Program-made: the position numbers and the translations under genes
From: JBBIRG01 sp964410965
Lineage (GTDB): Bacteria; CLD3; SB21; JBBIRG01
Direction of reading: 5' to 3'
NCBI GenBank assembly: GCA_964410965.1
Contig: CAYPIY010000003.1
Coordinates: 1 to 64,000 of the forward strand
DNA length: 64,000 bases
Notes under the pieces: model-generated
Told to the model about the DNA's origin: nothing
Seen by the model: the letters and a program-made list of their open reading frames with translations, nothing else
Database searches by the model: none
Shown: piece by piece, positions 45,901 through 53,995 of the stretch
How positions within the stretch are numbered: the first letter of the stretch is position 1
How the letters are laid out: every line of letters starts with the position of its first letter

Positions 45901-48900
45901 GGTACGGTCACCGCTTCCGAACTGCTGTATAACCGCTGGTTTTTTACAAACGAAAAATGAACGGTTATCCCGCCCCGGTATGACTCTTCGACAGGAATGT
46001 CCATGATCCTCTGCGAACGGCTGAGTTCAAACCATTCCTCATGCAAAGAACGGCCCTGCTGCTCGATCCTGAAGAATACACGTGCTTTTTCGTAAGCCGA
46101 CCCGACGAGAAACCGCGCCGTGTCGCCCGGTTCACATACATTTTTCAGCGGATAAAAATAATACGGGGACATCTCTGCCGGTTCCGTCCCCCGGCCCGAA
46201 AAAGAAGTGACATACTTCTCCACCCTGACCGGCGTCCCGTAACGGTCCCGGGTATCAAACTGAATCAGGTAAACCCCTGTGGGGCTTTCCATCAGATGAG
46301 TCAGCGCAAAAACGGCTTTTTCCTTCGTATCGACCGGTTCATCGTAAACGGTACGGGCTGGCTTCCATTGTGACCAGTCGTCTTCCCTGAAATACACGTC
46401 ATTCGGGAATGCCAGGGTATAATCCTCACGTCCGATGATGAACCGGTCCGGAACGGCCCAAAGTCTCTGGCGGAGGACATGGCCTGGCTGTTCCAGCAGC
46501 TGTATCGTCAGTCGCCCCCTGGCCTGCTCAAATTCGCCGTTCAGGTTCCGTGAAGTCAGCCGGATGGCCAGCGTATCTTCTTTCCGGTTTGCATTCGGGC
46601 ATTCGATGTCCGCGGAAAGAGCGACATATCCAACCTGCACCGATGCGCTACCCGAACGGGTTTCGCCGCTGACGTCCGTTACGTCCGCGTACACGGTGTA
46701 GGTAAACAACGGAAGATTTTTCTTCGGAAAGGTTTTGTCGGGTAACGCCGTGAATTCAACCGTGAATTCGCCTTTCGCGCCGGTCGTCACGGTTCCATGA
46801 GCGATTTCCTTCGCGGAGACCGATGGCGCATATCCCCAGATCCTGCGCCAGAACGGAAAATATCCCTGACGGACCACGCGGTACCGCACCTGTGCCTGGT
46901 CAATTGTCGAACCGGCATACGCTTTCGCCGTGCCCGTGACCCTTACGGTTTCATCCAGCTTAAAACTTTCCTTCACGGGATTGAATTCGACCTCAAATTT
47001 CGGGCGCTTGTATTCCTCCACATAGACGCTTGCCGCGCCGCTTTCATTCTGAATACGCATCTGGCCGTTGAGACGGCCTGTCGGCGCGGTAAAGGTACCG
47101 CTGAAAGAACCGTATTCATTCGTCGTCAGCTTCAGGTCGGCGATTTTCTGGTAATTGATATCGTAAAAAACAACCTGCGTCGTACGGTCCCTGATCACGC
47201 TGTGGCGCAGGTTCTGATAATCGGACTGATACATGATGCCCTTGAAATATATGGTCTGACCCGGACGGTATAAGCTGCGGTCCGTGAATATCTTTGTGGT
47301 CACACGGTCTTTCTTGTCAATATTGCCCGGCCCGTATGCATAAAAGTTTTCGTACGGAATGTACTGATCTTCTTTATGGATCAGCGTAAAACTGTAATAA
47401 TAGTAGTCGGTAATCCCCGTCATGGTGAATTTCCCGCTTTCATCCGTACGATAGGTCGAACCCTTTACCCATTCATACCGGTAGGATTTGTAATTATATT
47501 TCTGATACCTTGTCCTGATTTCGACATCCGGGATGGGTATGCCGGTCACGCTGTTTAAAACGTAATAATTCTTGTCTTTGCGGTAATCCGAGGATTCCGA
47601 AATGAGGCTTAATTCGGTGACCCAGACGTCCAGGGTCTTCAGCGCGTTGTTCTTCAGGCGGAACGACGGATCGGCACTGACAAGGATCGTGTAGAAACCC
47701 AGCGGCAATGCCTGGATTTTCAGTTCGCACCTGTGCGTTTTAAAATCCTCCTCCCGTGTCAGTTCCTGTTTCCATTGCCTGACAGGAGGGAGTTTCAGCA
47801 GTTTATTGATGTACTTCTCGTTGTCGTCTCCCTCATCGGCGAACCGGTATTTGTTTTTCACGATCCTGATATGCGCGGCGGACAGGTTCTGGTAATCGGC
47901 AACGATGCGGAAATCCTTGTTGGGCGGCACGGTCGTTTCGGTCTGAAGAGTGATGACTTTTTCAAGGATCCTGCTCCTGAGATTGGCGCAATTCTGGGCG
48001 CCTCTTGAATCGGGATAAGAACGCATCGCGGATTCGCAAACCGTAAAGGCCCGCTGCCGGTTGGAAACCGGATTCGCGTTTTCGTCCTCCGCCGGAAGGT
48101 CGGGAAGCGAAAAATAATGTTCGGCGATGGCGTGCTGAACCAGCGTGGAAGCAGAGTGGGATCGGTATTCCTGAGCCATGTCCTGCAGGGTTTTCAGGTA
48201 TACGGATTCTTTCGATTCATCAAAAGTGTGTTTCAGCGCGAAAGACAGGCGCAACAGATCCAGGTCGATGAGCGCCTCGGGCGACGGATCGTACAGATGG
48301 CTGCGTAAGAGTTCCTGAAAAATCAGTAATGCCCGGAATTTGAGCGAGGAGGAGTCGGGCGTTTCGAATTTCATTCTGGAGAATTCGCCTGCGGGAACGA
48401 GCGCGCGGGTATCGTTCATTTCAAACTCCGCCTGGGGCTTGTTGACTTCCTTCTCATCGTTCCGGAAAAAAACAAGAGCGCGGTGAGCCAGAAGATCATA
48501 CAGTGAGGGCCGGTACAGCCTGGATCCGCTCCGGGTGACGATTACCTCATCCAGGATGTCAAGCCGGGTCCTCTGAAGACTGTCGGCATTGGCGATGGAG
48601 GAAACATAAAGTTCCGACACCCTGCCGACCAGCCTGCTCAGGGACCAGGTACGGATGTCCGGGCTGACCGTATCGGTGGTTTCGGTGCGGTTATAGAATT
48701 TCCAGCGGTTTTGCTCAAAATAATTCCACAGAATTTCGGCCTGAAAGGATTCCAGGACCGGGCGGACAGGAAAGGGAGCCGCTGCGATTTCACGGTCCAG
48801 TTCGCTGATCACGTTCACCATCCCTTCTTCTTCGATGTTAGCGCGGTATTTCAGGATATGAAACAGCGCCTTGATTTGCTGGGCGTGATTGTCATCCTTT

Positions 48901-49097
48901 CGGGCTTTTGCGTAAATCGCCTGAACCAGCTCCAGCGCGGATTTGGGAAGTCCCTCATCCTCTTTTTTCTGGACTTTTTTCCAGTCCGCGGTGTAGGGAT
49001 CGCCGGCTTTCAGCGGAAGCCACTCTTTCTGCGTTTTATCCCCCCCGTAGATTAAAAACATCGCCGCGGTGACAATCATGACAATGAACGTTCTCAT
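42960..49097 (-). CDS. Alpha-2-macroglobulin-family protein with thioester
   Basis: 2045 residues from ATG 49097, with GGGAG about 8 bases upstream; the longer frame to 49220 has no signal peptide. A Sec signal (MRTFIVMIVTAAMFLIYGG) lacks a lipobox cysteine, unlike many bacterial homologues. MG domains follow, including the DRSLYRPGQTIYFKG block typical of the family. The bait-like region has an insert rich in Lys/Asp and proline (KDKKSKSKNG, IPPPPPKHTGG). The thioester motif is CAEQ with C1505 (YPYECAEQVYSRF), so covalent trapping of attacking proteases is chemically possible. No PbpC partner is present, unlike the E. coli yfhM/pbpC pair. It is 22 bases downstream of the isochorismatase-kinase fusion. 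Confidence 0.93.
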   Translation of the reverse strand: MRTFIVMIVTAAMFLIYGGDKTQKEWLPLKAGDPYTADWKKVQKKEDEGLPKSALELVQAIYAKARKDDNHAQQIKALFHILKYRANIEEEGMVNVISELDREIAAAPFPVRPVLESFQAEILWNYFEQNRWKFYNRTETTDTVSPDIRTWSLSRLVGRVSELYVSSIANADSLQRTRLDILDEVIVTRSGSRLYRPSLYDLLAHRALVFFRNDEKEVNKPQAEFEMNDTRALVPAGEFSRMKFETPDSSSLKFRALLIFQELLRSHLYDPSPEALIDLDLLRLSFALKHTFDESKESVYLKTLQDMAQEYRSHSASTLVQHAIAEHYFSLPDLPAEDENANPVSNRQRAFTVCESAMRSYPDSRGAQNCANLRSRILEKVITLQTETTVPPNKDFRIVADYQNLSAAHIRIVKNKYRFADEGDDNEKYINKLLKLPPVRQWKQELTREEDFKTHRCELKIQALPLGFYTILVSADPSFRLKNNALKTLDVWVTELSLISESSDYRKDKNYYVLNSVTGIPIPDVEIRTRYQKYNYKSYRYEWVKGSTYRTDESGKFTMTGITDYYYYSFTLIHKEDQYIPYENFYAYGPGNIDKKDRVTTKIFTDRSLYRPGQTIYFKGIMYQSDYQNLRHSVIRDRTTQVVFYDINYQKIADLKLTTNEYGSFSGTFTAPTGRLNGQMRIQNESGAASVYVEEYKRPKFEVEFNPVKESFKLDETVRVTGTAKAYAGSTIDQAQVRYRVVRQGYFPFWRRIWGYAPSVSAKEIAHGTVTTGAKGEFTVEFTALPDKTFPKKNLPLFTYTVYADVTDVSGETRSGSASVQVGYVALSADIECPNANRKEDTLAIRLTSRNLNGEFEQARGRLTIQLLEQPGHVLRQRLWAVPDRFIIGREDYTLAFPNDVYFREDDWSQWKPARTVYDEPVDTKEKAVFALTHLMESPTGVYLIQFDTRDRYGTPVRVEKYVTSFSGRGTEPAEMSPYYFYPLKNVCEPGDTARFLVGSAYEKARVFFRIEQQGRSLHEEWFELSRSQRIMDIPVEESYRGGITVHFSFVKNQRLYSSSEAVTVPWNNKELKIEFATFRDKLQPGAEEQWKLILTGPKSEKIAAEMVATLYDASLDAFRPHSWGWYVMPWLSTSWLGWSSQTFNDRSDSEYGYDWNKYVSGYTQYYDALNYFEFPFYSFYSYGMYGGEKVRASRAKGAVDNFAGELPSTGTKSLEDKEEGEVSGKKDKKSKSKNGIDDDRDESSAIPPPPPKHTGGLDGEEPGDDMTQVKARTNLNETAFFYPQLRTNEQGEIIISFTIPEALTRWRMMGIAHTPDLNIGYTERTLVTQKELMVQPNAPRFFRESDEFQFAAKISNLSDKTMTAKARLMLFDAISMQPVDKSFGLGKDDLFVNINAGESAPVFWKIKVPKGLSAVTYRVVAKAGEFSDGEESALPVLPNSMLVTESLPLPIRGKQKKSFEFKKLLDSKQSRTLTHEKLTLEMTSNPAWYAVQAMPYMMEYPYECAEQVYSRFYANAISTHIANSNPKIKRVFDAWKDTPALESNLMKNEDLKSLLLQETPWVIQGQNESQRKKRVGLLFDLNMMKRQLESALKKLKDMQAPNGGWPWFAGMPDDRYITQHIVTGFGHLQVLGVKTDQYGETSGMLRKAVEYLDYKMNEDYQYLLKYKIELDRDNLGYSQLHYLYARSYFMDQPVASRYKTAYDYWKNQSQLYWKNWNKMAQGMIALALHRMKDPTTSQAIMKSIKEHALYSEEMGMYWKSDFGYFWYQAPIETQSLLIEAFDEVMNDRESVEAMKVWLLKQKQTQDWKTTKATAEACYALLRRGMDMLASDQLVEITLGDEKLDMQKIKETAEAGTGYFRTSWNKQEVKSSMGKVQLAKKDEGVAWGALYWQYFEELDKITPHETPLKLNKKLFIQRTTGKGLVLDPVSEKTKIQVGDVVVVRIELRVDRTMEYIHMKDMRAAGFEPVNVLSRYKWQDGLGYYESTKDASTNFFISWLPKGTYVFEYPLRASLKGEFQNGITTIQCMYAPEFTSHSEGIKVLIE

Positions 49098-49119
49098 AAT
49101 GCACTCCCTGAAATAAATG

Positions 49120-50964
49120 TTAAATATGAATATCCGGCGGACAGGCCTTGTAAATATCATGAGCGAGCATACAGGTCGAGCAGGCGGCCAGTTTTTTCTG
49201 CCATTCGCTGCATTCATCAAATATCAGGGTATGAGCGCTGTACCGGAGAAGGGCGATCCTGTAATCAGTATAATCCGGAGACGACACGGCGTATGAAAGT
49301 AACAGACGGCGCAGTTCGGAAATGATAAAACAAATGATGTCGTCGCCCCGGATGGCTACCGGCAGTACGCCAAATCCGGATTCATTCAGGATCCATTCCG
49401 TCTGAACGGCTTTCCTGAATGATTCGGCATCACTGACGGGATTGAGAATAAACTTGATATCGTTTTCCATTTTCGCGAAATCGTTCATGAGATGGCCGGT
49501 CCGGGTATGGAAAAAATCAATCATCCAGAAATTGTCCTTTTCATCGGACAGGAGGTTCGCCAGGTTCAGGTCGCCGTGAACCCATGTCATATCCGCTTCT
49601 CTGGGCGGCCTGGAGAGGTACTCACTGATGCGGCCATAGAACCTGCGGGGATTGATCAGCGGTTCCGGGAAATCCGTTCCCGGAATGAGGATTTCCGGCT
49701 GTTCTGAAAGATCCAGGCCAAGAATGTTTTCCAGCCGGATTAAGGTGCCTTCTGCGTAGGCAGGACGGAAATCGTAATACTGGAAAAGATTGATCCGGTC
49801 GGTCTGCGGGTTCTGGTACAGGCGGCTGAAAAGCTGACCGCCGATCTCGCTGAAAACCTTTCCGATTTTTTCCTTTTTCTCGTCGGCCCGCAACGGCCCC
49901 GACAGAATGATTTTCAGGAGAGACTGCAGCGTTTTAGTCCGGGTGTTATTCATGTTCGCGAAAAAATACCGGAGCCCCCCGAGTTGTTCCATGTGGATGA
50001 ATTCCCTGATTCTCGGTGAGGAGGGCCCCAGCAGGTTCTCGATGGATTCGACTGCCGACCTTTCTTTTCCGATCTTCGGATTGGTATCGATTTTCAGCAC
50101 CTGGGGAACTTCGGTCTTGCCGTTCAGGTCCACGCTTTCTACGGCAAACACTTTCGCTCCTGAAAAACCCCCGCCTAATTTTTTAAGAGTGACCTTCGAT
50201 GAATCCCTGAACAAATAACGGATGATCTGCTTCTGTTCCTCCGATAAATCCGTATCCGCCTGGATTCCGGTTGATGCGGTTTTCAGTTCCTGGAAATGAT
50301 GCCGCAGCGCCACGCGGATATCCATGAATTCCAGGAGTTCGTTGATCGAATCCACCACCCTGACGTCCAGGTTGCTCTGCATGAATTCCAGCGCTGAACG
50401 GTGGCGGATTCGGGAACGGCTGGCGCACAGGGAACTGCATACCGCGATACGGACTCGGGGATACCTGGAGACCAGGTCATACGCGAGGTACTGGACCTTG
50501 ACGTCCGTCCACACGCCTATGATCGCGGCATGCCATGGATCAGAGGACCGTATTCCCCGGGATTCAATTTTTTTCTGTAAATCCGTATTGACAAAATCAT
50601 TCAGCGTGGTGGAGTCAATCACGTCATCACCGGCGGATTGCGGATTGTGACGGCTCAGCTGAGCAACAAACTCCGCGCCTTCGGTTCCGGCTATGCAGTG
50701 AGTTCCGAAATACTCAAGATGGTCGAACTGCAGTTCATCCTTATCGGAATGCCAGTCGCGGATGTGAATGGCGTGATGATCGCCCGTACGTTCGCCGTAG
50801 TAATTATCCAGGAAGAGGAATACGTTACCGAGCCGGCTTTCTGACTGCACAAGACGTTTCGCTTCCGAATAACCGATATGGAGATGGTTGGGCAAAGGCG
50901 CCTCCGGGGGAATCGGTTTTACGAAATCGTTCTGCAGGCACTGGGTGAACAATATGGATTTCAT
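49120..50964 (-). CDS. Fusion of an altered isochorismatase fold to an APH-like kinase
   Basis: 614 residues. Residues 1-215 follow the isochorismatase/nicotinamidase fold: D13 (QCLQNDFV), an FGTHCIAGTEGAEF segment and GVWTDVKVQYLAYDL. In that last motif the nucleophilic Cys position is K156, so hydrolase activity is probably lost. Residues 250-560 form an aminoglycoside-phosphotransferase-like kinase: glycine-rich loop GGGFSGAKVF (264-273), K291 (QVLKID), the catalytic loop H463-x-D465-x-N467-x2-N470 (WVHGDLNLANLL) and D483 (MIDFF). The kinase residues look complete. Ternary-complex-associated (TCAD9-like) kinase domains of NTP-dependent conflict systems come to mind, but I cannot confirm this. 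The gene sits between PHP and macroglobulin genes. Confidence 0.7.
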   Translation of the reverse strand: MKSILFTQCLQNDFVKPIPPEAPLPNHLHIGYSEAKRLVQSESRLGNVFLFLDNYYGERTGDHHAIHIRDWHSDKDELQFDHLEYFGTHCIAGTEGAEFVAQLSRHNPQSAGDDVIDSTTLNDFVNTDLQKKIESRGIRSSDPWHAAIIGVWTDVKVQYLAYDLVSRYPRVRIAVCSSLCASRSRIRHRSALEFMQSNLDVRVVDSINELLEFMDIRVALRHHFQELKTASTGIQADTDLSEEQKQIIRYLFRDSSKVTLKKLGGGFSGAKVFAVESVDLNGKTEVPQVLKIDTNPKIGKERSAVESIENLLGPSSPRIREFIHMEQLGGLRYFFANMNNTRTKTLQSLLKIILSGPLRADEKKEKIGKVFSEIGGQLFSRLYQNPQTDRINLFQYYDFRPAYAEGTLIRLENILGLDLSEQPEILIPGTDFPEPLINPRRFYGRISEYLSRPPREADMTWVHGDLNLANLLSDEKDNFWMIDFFHTRTGHLMNDFAKMENDIKFILNPVSDAESFRKAVQTEWILNESGFGVLPVAIRGDDIICFIISELRRLLLSYAVSSPDYTDYRIALLRYSAHTLIFDECSEWQKKLAACSTCMLAHDIYKACPPDIHI

Positions 50965-51012
50965 GTTTTTTGACCCGGGTGATTTGAAAAAATGATCTTT
51001 GTTTTTTCTGAA

Positions 51013-51687
51013 TCAGCCGTTGTATGACTCAGGAACGCTGTGAGATTTGCTTTCTTCATTCAACGCATGAGCTGTATATTGCCCTGATTTAAGCTGAATG
51101 ATAAGGTCATCAAGGGTAGCAATCCTTTCCGAAAAAAGGGTATAGGCGGTCCCCACCCTGCGGGGACTGTGGGCGTCGGAACCTCCGGTATATGGCTGCA
51201 GGCGCTGTTTCATGATCCTGATGATCCGGCCGTTTTCCTCCGGTAAATTCGATCCGTTAATTCCCTCAACCGCCGTATATCCCGAAAGCCGTTCAAAACC
51301 TTCAAGAAGGGGATATTCCATATTTTCGCGGAACGGGTGCGCAACAATGCTGACGCCGCCGGCCTCACGGATTTTCACCAGCGCTTCATCGATCCCAAGG
51401 TAAGCTCCGGTTTCAAAATACCCCGCATTCCAGGCATCGTCCTTGAAACCGATTGCGATGACATGGCCCGAAGTCGTTGAAATCTCCACCGCCCGGAATA
51501 TTCGAAGGCCGCGGTTTTTCTTTTCATCCCTGATCCATTCTTCCCAGGGTTCGGACGCAAGATAGGAATGATGTTCCGTAATCAGGATGCCGTCCATGGA
51601 TTTCCGTAGGGCTTCCTCAACGATCTCTCCGGGCTGGCTGCCGTTGTCGCGTGAGTATTTTGAATGAACATGAAGATCGATTTTCAT
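51013..51687 (-). CDS. PHP-domain phosphoesterase
   Basis: 224 residues from ATG 51687 (MKIDLHVHSKYS); the longer frame to 51780 is non-homologous. PHP metal-binding motifs are all present: DLHVHS, ITEHHS, an E in RAVEIST, IVAHPFREN and GGSDAHS. The family includes polymerase-associated PHP domains, histidinol phosphatase and nucleotide or RNA phosphoesterases; this short stand-alone form has no fixed substrate. It is 48 bases upstream of the fusion gene and probably begins the operon. Confidence 0.9.
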   Translation of the reverse strand: MKIDLHVHSKYSRDNGSQPGEIVEEALRKSMDGILITEHHSYLASEPWEEWIRDEKKNRGLRIFRAVEISTTSGHVIAIGFKDDAWNAGYFETGAYLGIDEALVKIREAGGVSIVAHPFRENMEYPLLEGFERLSGYTAVEGINGSNLPEENGRIIRIMKQRLQPYTGGSDAHSPRRVGTAYTLFSERIATLDDLIIQLKSGQYTAHALNEESKSHSVPESYNG

Positions 51688-51764
51688 CGCACACACCCAT
51701 GCTTGCGTGAAAGTATTCAATAATAACCGGACGGAACCGGTGCCTGCTTGGAAGTTATCAATAT

Positions 51765-51798
51765 AAAAAACAAAACGCAAAGACGAATCTTTGCGTTT
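51765..51798 (-). terminator. Intrinsic terminator of the DHH phosphoesterase gene
   Basis: A perfect 10-bp stem (51773-51782 with 51789-51798, AAACGCAAAG / CTTTGCGTTT), read on the minus strand, is followed by TTGTTTTTTATAT. It lies about 30 bases beyond the stop codon of the 51830-52738 gene. Confidence 0.8.
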
Positions 51799-51829
51799 GA
51801 AAACGGGGGCTTTCGCGACAATCGGACGG

Positions 51830-52738
51830 TTACCCGTCCTTTTTCATTTTTTCGATGAGTTCTTTGATCCTGACTTCCGAGTCTTTGGCTTCAAACTGAG
51901 CAGTACCGGCGCCTTTGTGACCGCCGCCGCCGTACTGCGCGCAAAGGGTGCCGATATCGGTTTTGGAGGACCGGTTGAAGATGCTGTGACCCAGCGCCGC
52001 AACGATGTTATTGTTTTTCCCGTCCATGATCCTGGCGGAAATATTGGTTTCCGGGAATAGCGTGTAAATCAGGAACCGGTTCCCGGTCGGCACATCTTTG
52101 ATTCCGCGCAGGTCGGTAATGACGACATTCTTATCGACCCGTGAGGTTTTAAGCAGCAGGTCCTTGAATTCCTTTTCCTGGTCGAAATACCTCTTGACGC
52201 GCTGTTTGATATCGTACATCTGCAGGATTTCCTCCACCGTAAAATCGGCAAGAAGCTCGATCATCTTGTGCATCAGGTTCTTGTTGCTGATACCGTAATC
52301 GTGGTATTTCCCCATGCCCGTTCTCGGGTCCATGACATAAGAAAGCAGCACATAACCCTTGGGATCGGTCACGTCACTGACGGTCAGCTGGGCCGCATCG
52401 ATCTTGTCGACCTGATTGAGCAGGTAATCATATTTACTGAAACGGTAGCTTTTGTAGTGATTGTATATCACCCGGGCGCAGCTGGGCGCGATTTCAAAAC
52501 GTCCCTCAAAAACCGGCGGAATGTCCTGCCTTTCATCTTCGCTGCTGTGATGATCAAACCACATGCCGCAATTGGGATGGTACGGCATGTTGGTCAGAAT
52601 GTCGTTTTTAGTGACCGTAATCGCTCCGTCCTGCACATCTTTGGGATGGGCAAACGTGATGTTTTCAATAATCTCCACTTCTTTCAGCAGGACGGCGCAC
52701 GTCAGTCCGTCAAAATCGGAGCGGGTAATTAAATTCAT
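51830..52738 (-). CDS. DHH-family phosphoesterase
   Basis: 302 residues. The N-terminal catalytic part has DFDG (RSDFDGLTCAVLL), an MWFDHHSSEDE motif (the DHH triad) and a DKIDAAQL Asp. The C-terminal DHHA1-like part has GGGGHKGAGT. This is the architecture of exopolyphosphatase/nanoRNase/cyclic-dinucleotide phosphodiesterase relatives, without CBS or membrane domains. An AGGAG site lies 8 bases before the ATG. The exact substrate is not known. It is followed by its own terminator, so it is a separate unit. Confidence 0.88.
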   Translation of the reverse strand: MNLITRSDFDGLTCAVLLKEVEIIENITFAHPKDVQDGAITVTKNDILTNMPYHPNCGMWFDHHSSEDERQDIPPVFEGRFEIAPSCARVIYNHYKSYRFSKYDYLLNQVDKIDAAQLTVSDVTDPKGYVLLSYVMDPRTGMGKYHDYGISNKNLMHKMIELLADFTVEEILQMYDIKQRVKRYFDQEKEFKDLLLKTSRVDKNVVITDLRGIKDVPTGNRFLIYTLFPETNISARIMDGKNNNIVAALGHSIFNRSSKTDIGTLCAQYGGGGHKGAGTAQFEAKDSEVRIKELIEKMKKDG

Positions 52739-52915
52739 GATAGCTCCTCAAGGTTTTGTTAAAAATGAATCATTTGCATGAACCGTTTTGAACTCAAAAA
52801 AATATTGTTTTATAAAGTTAAATAACTTTCCTTAAAGAGTCAACCCTGAAAATGAGTTTCTGACCCGGAAAGCGGGAGCGACTTCCGTTCTTTCGCAAAT
52901 TACTGGTTTTCCCTT

Positions 52916-52942
52916 AAAAAAAAAGGGCAGCCGAAACTGCCC
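52916..52942 (-). terminator. Intrinsic terminator of the arcC-arcB operon
   Basis: Read on the minus strand, a GGGGCAG / CTGCCC stem (52937-52942 with 52925-52930) with a TTTCGG loop is followed by a run of nine T (52916-52924). It lies 20 bases after the stop of the carbamoyltransferase gene. Confidence 0.9.
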
Positions 52943-52962
52943 CTGATAAATAACACCTGCCG

Positions 52963-53964
52963 TCAATCGCCTAAAGTCGCGACCATCACGGCTTTGATGG
53001 TATGCACGCGGTTTTCCGCCTGATCCCATACGATCGACGCGGGCGATTCGAACACGTCTTCGGTGACTTCCATGCCGTCGAGCCCGAATTTTTTGAAAAT
53101 GTCCTCGCCGATCTTGGTTTCGCGGTTATGGAATGCGGGCAGGCAGTGCAGGAATTTGCATTTCGGGTTACCGGTGAGTTCCATCGTTTTTTTGTTGACC
53201 TGGTAAGGCTTGAGCAGATCGATCCGTTCGGCCCATACGGAATCGGCTTCGCCCATGGACACCCAGACATCGGTGTAGAGGAAATCGCAGTCTTTGACGG
53301 CATCGGCGACTTTGTCGGTGATGAGGATTTTCGCGCCGGTTTCTTTGGCGATTTCGCGCGCGGTTTTCTGGAGTTCGTCGCTCTGATGTAATTTGGGCGG
53401 TGCGGCTGCGCGGAAATCCATGCCCATTTTCGCCGCGCCGATCAGCAGCGAGTTGCCCATGTTGTTGCGCGCGTCGCCGAGATAGCAGAATTTCACCTGG
53501 TGCAGGGGCTTGTCGGAATGCTCCATCATGGTCATCAGGTCGGCGAGGATCTGCGTGGGATGGAACTCGTCGGTCAGTCCGTTCCACACCGGCACGCCGG
53601 CGTATTTGGCGAGTTCCTCGACAATCGCCTGGCCGAATCCGCGGTACTCGATGCCGTTGTACATGCGACCGAGAACGCGCGCGGTGTCTTTCATGGATTC
53701 CTTGTTGCCGATCTGCGAACCGGACGGCCCGAGATAGGTGACCTGGGCGCCCTGGTCGAACGCCGCGACTTCAAACGCGCAGCGCGTGCGTGTGGACGCT
53801 TTCTCAAAAATCAGCGCGATGTTCTTGCCTTTCAGGCGTGGTTGTTCATAACCGCCGTATTTGGCTTTCTTCAGGTCAACGGATAGATTCAGAAAGAATT
53901 TCATCTCTTCCGGCGTGAAATCGAGTTCTTTCAGAAAATGCCGGTTTCTCAGATTGACGGGCAT
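52963..53964 (-). CDS. arcB: Ornithine carbamoyltransferase
   Basis: 333 residues. The carbamoyl-phosphate loop is S57-T-R-T60 (FEKASTRTRCAFEV), the HPTQ motif is at 135-138 and the ornithine-binding motif is HCLPAFH. It interconverts ornithine and citrulline. The neighbour 31 bases upstream is carbamate kinase, and the pair gives the catabolic direction: citrulline to ornithine plus ATP. Hence I use arcB rather than argF, although sequence alone does not separate the two. A GGAGG site precedes the ATG. No arginine deiminase gene (arcA) is visible. Confidence 0.93.
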   Translation of the reverse strand: MPVNLRNRHFLKELDFTPEEMKFFLNLSVDLKKAKYGGYEQPRLKGKNIALIFEKASTRTRCAFEVAAFDQGAQVTYLGPSGSQIGNKESMKDTARVLGRMYNGIEYRGFGQAIVEELAKYAGVPVWNGLTDEFHPTQILADLMTMMEHSDKPLHQVKFCYLGDARNNMGNSLLIGAAKMGMDFRAAAPPKLHQSDELQKTAREIAKETGAKILITDKVADAVKDCDFLYTDVWVSMGEADSVWAERIDLLKPYQVNKKTMELTGNPKCKFLHCLPAFHNRETKIGEDIFKKFGLDGMEVTEDVFESPASIVWDQAENRVHTIKAVMVATLGD

Positions 53965-53995
53965 AAGACCTCCGTATAATTATGATGTTGATGGT

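Noticed and set aside
49098..49220. A longer N-terminus for the macroglobulin gene (41 extra codons)
   Set aside because: It would overlap the end of the upstream fusion gene and bury the signal peptide; the ATG at 49097 has a good ribosome binding site.
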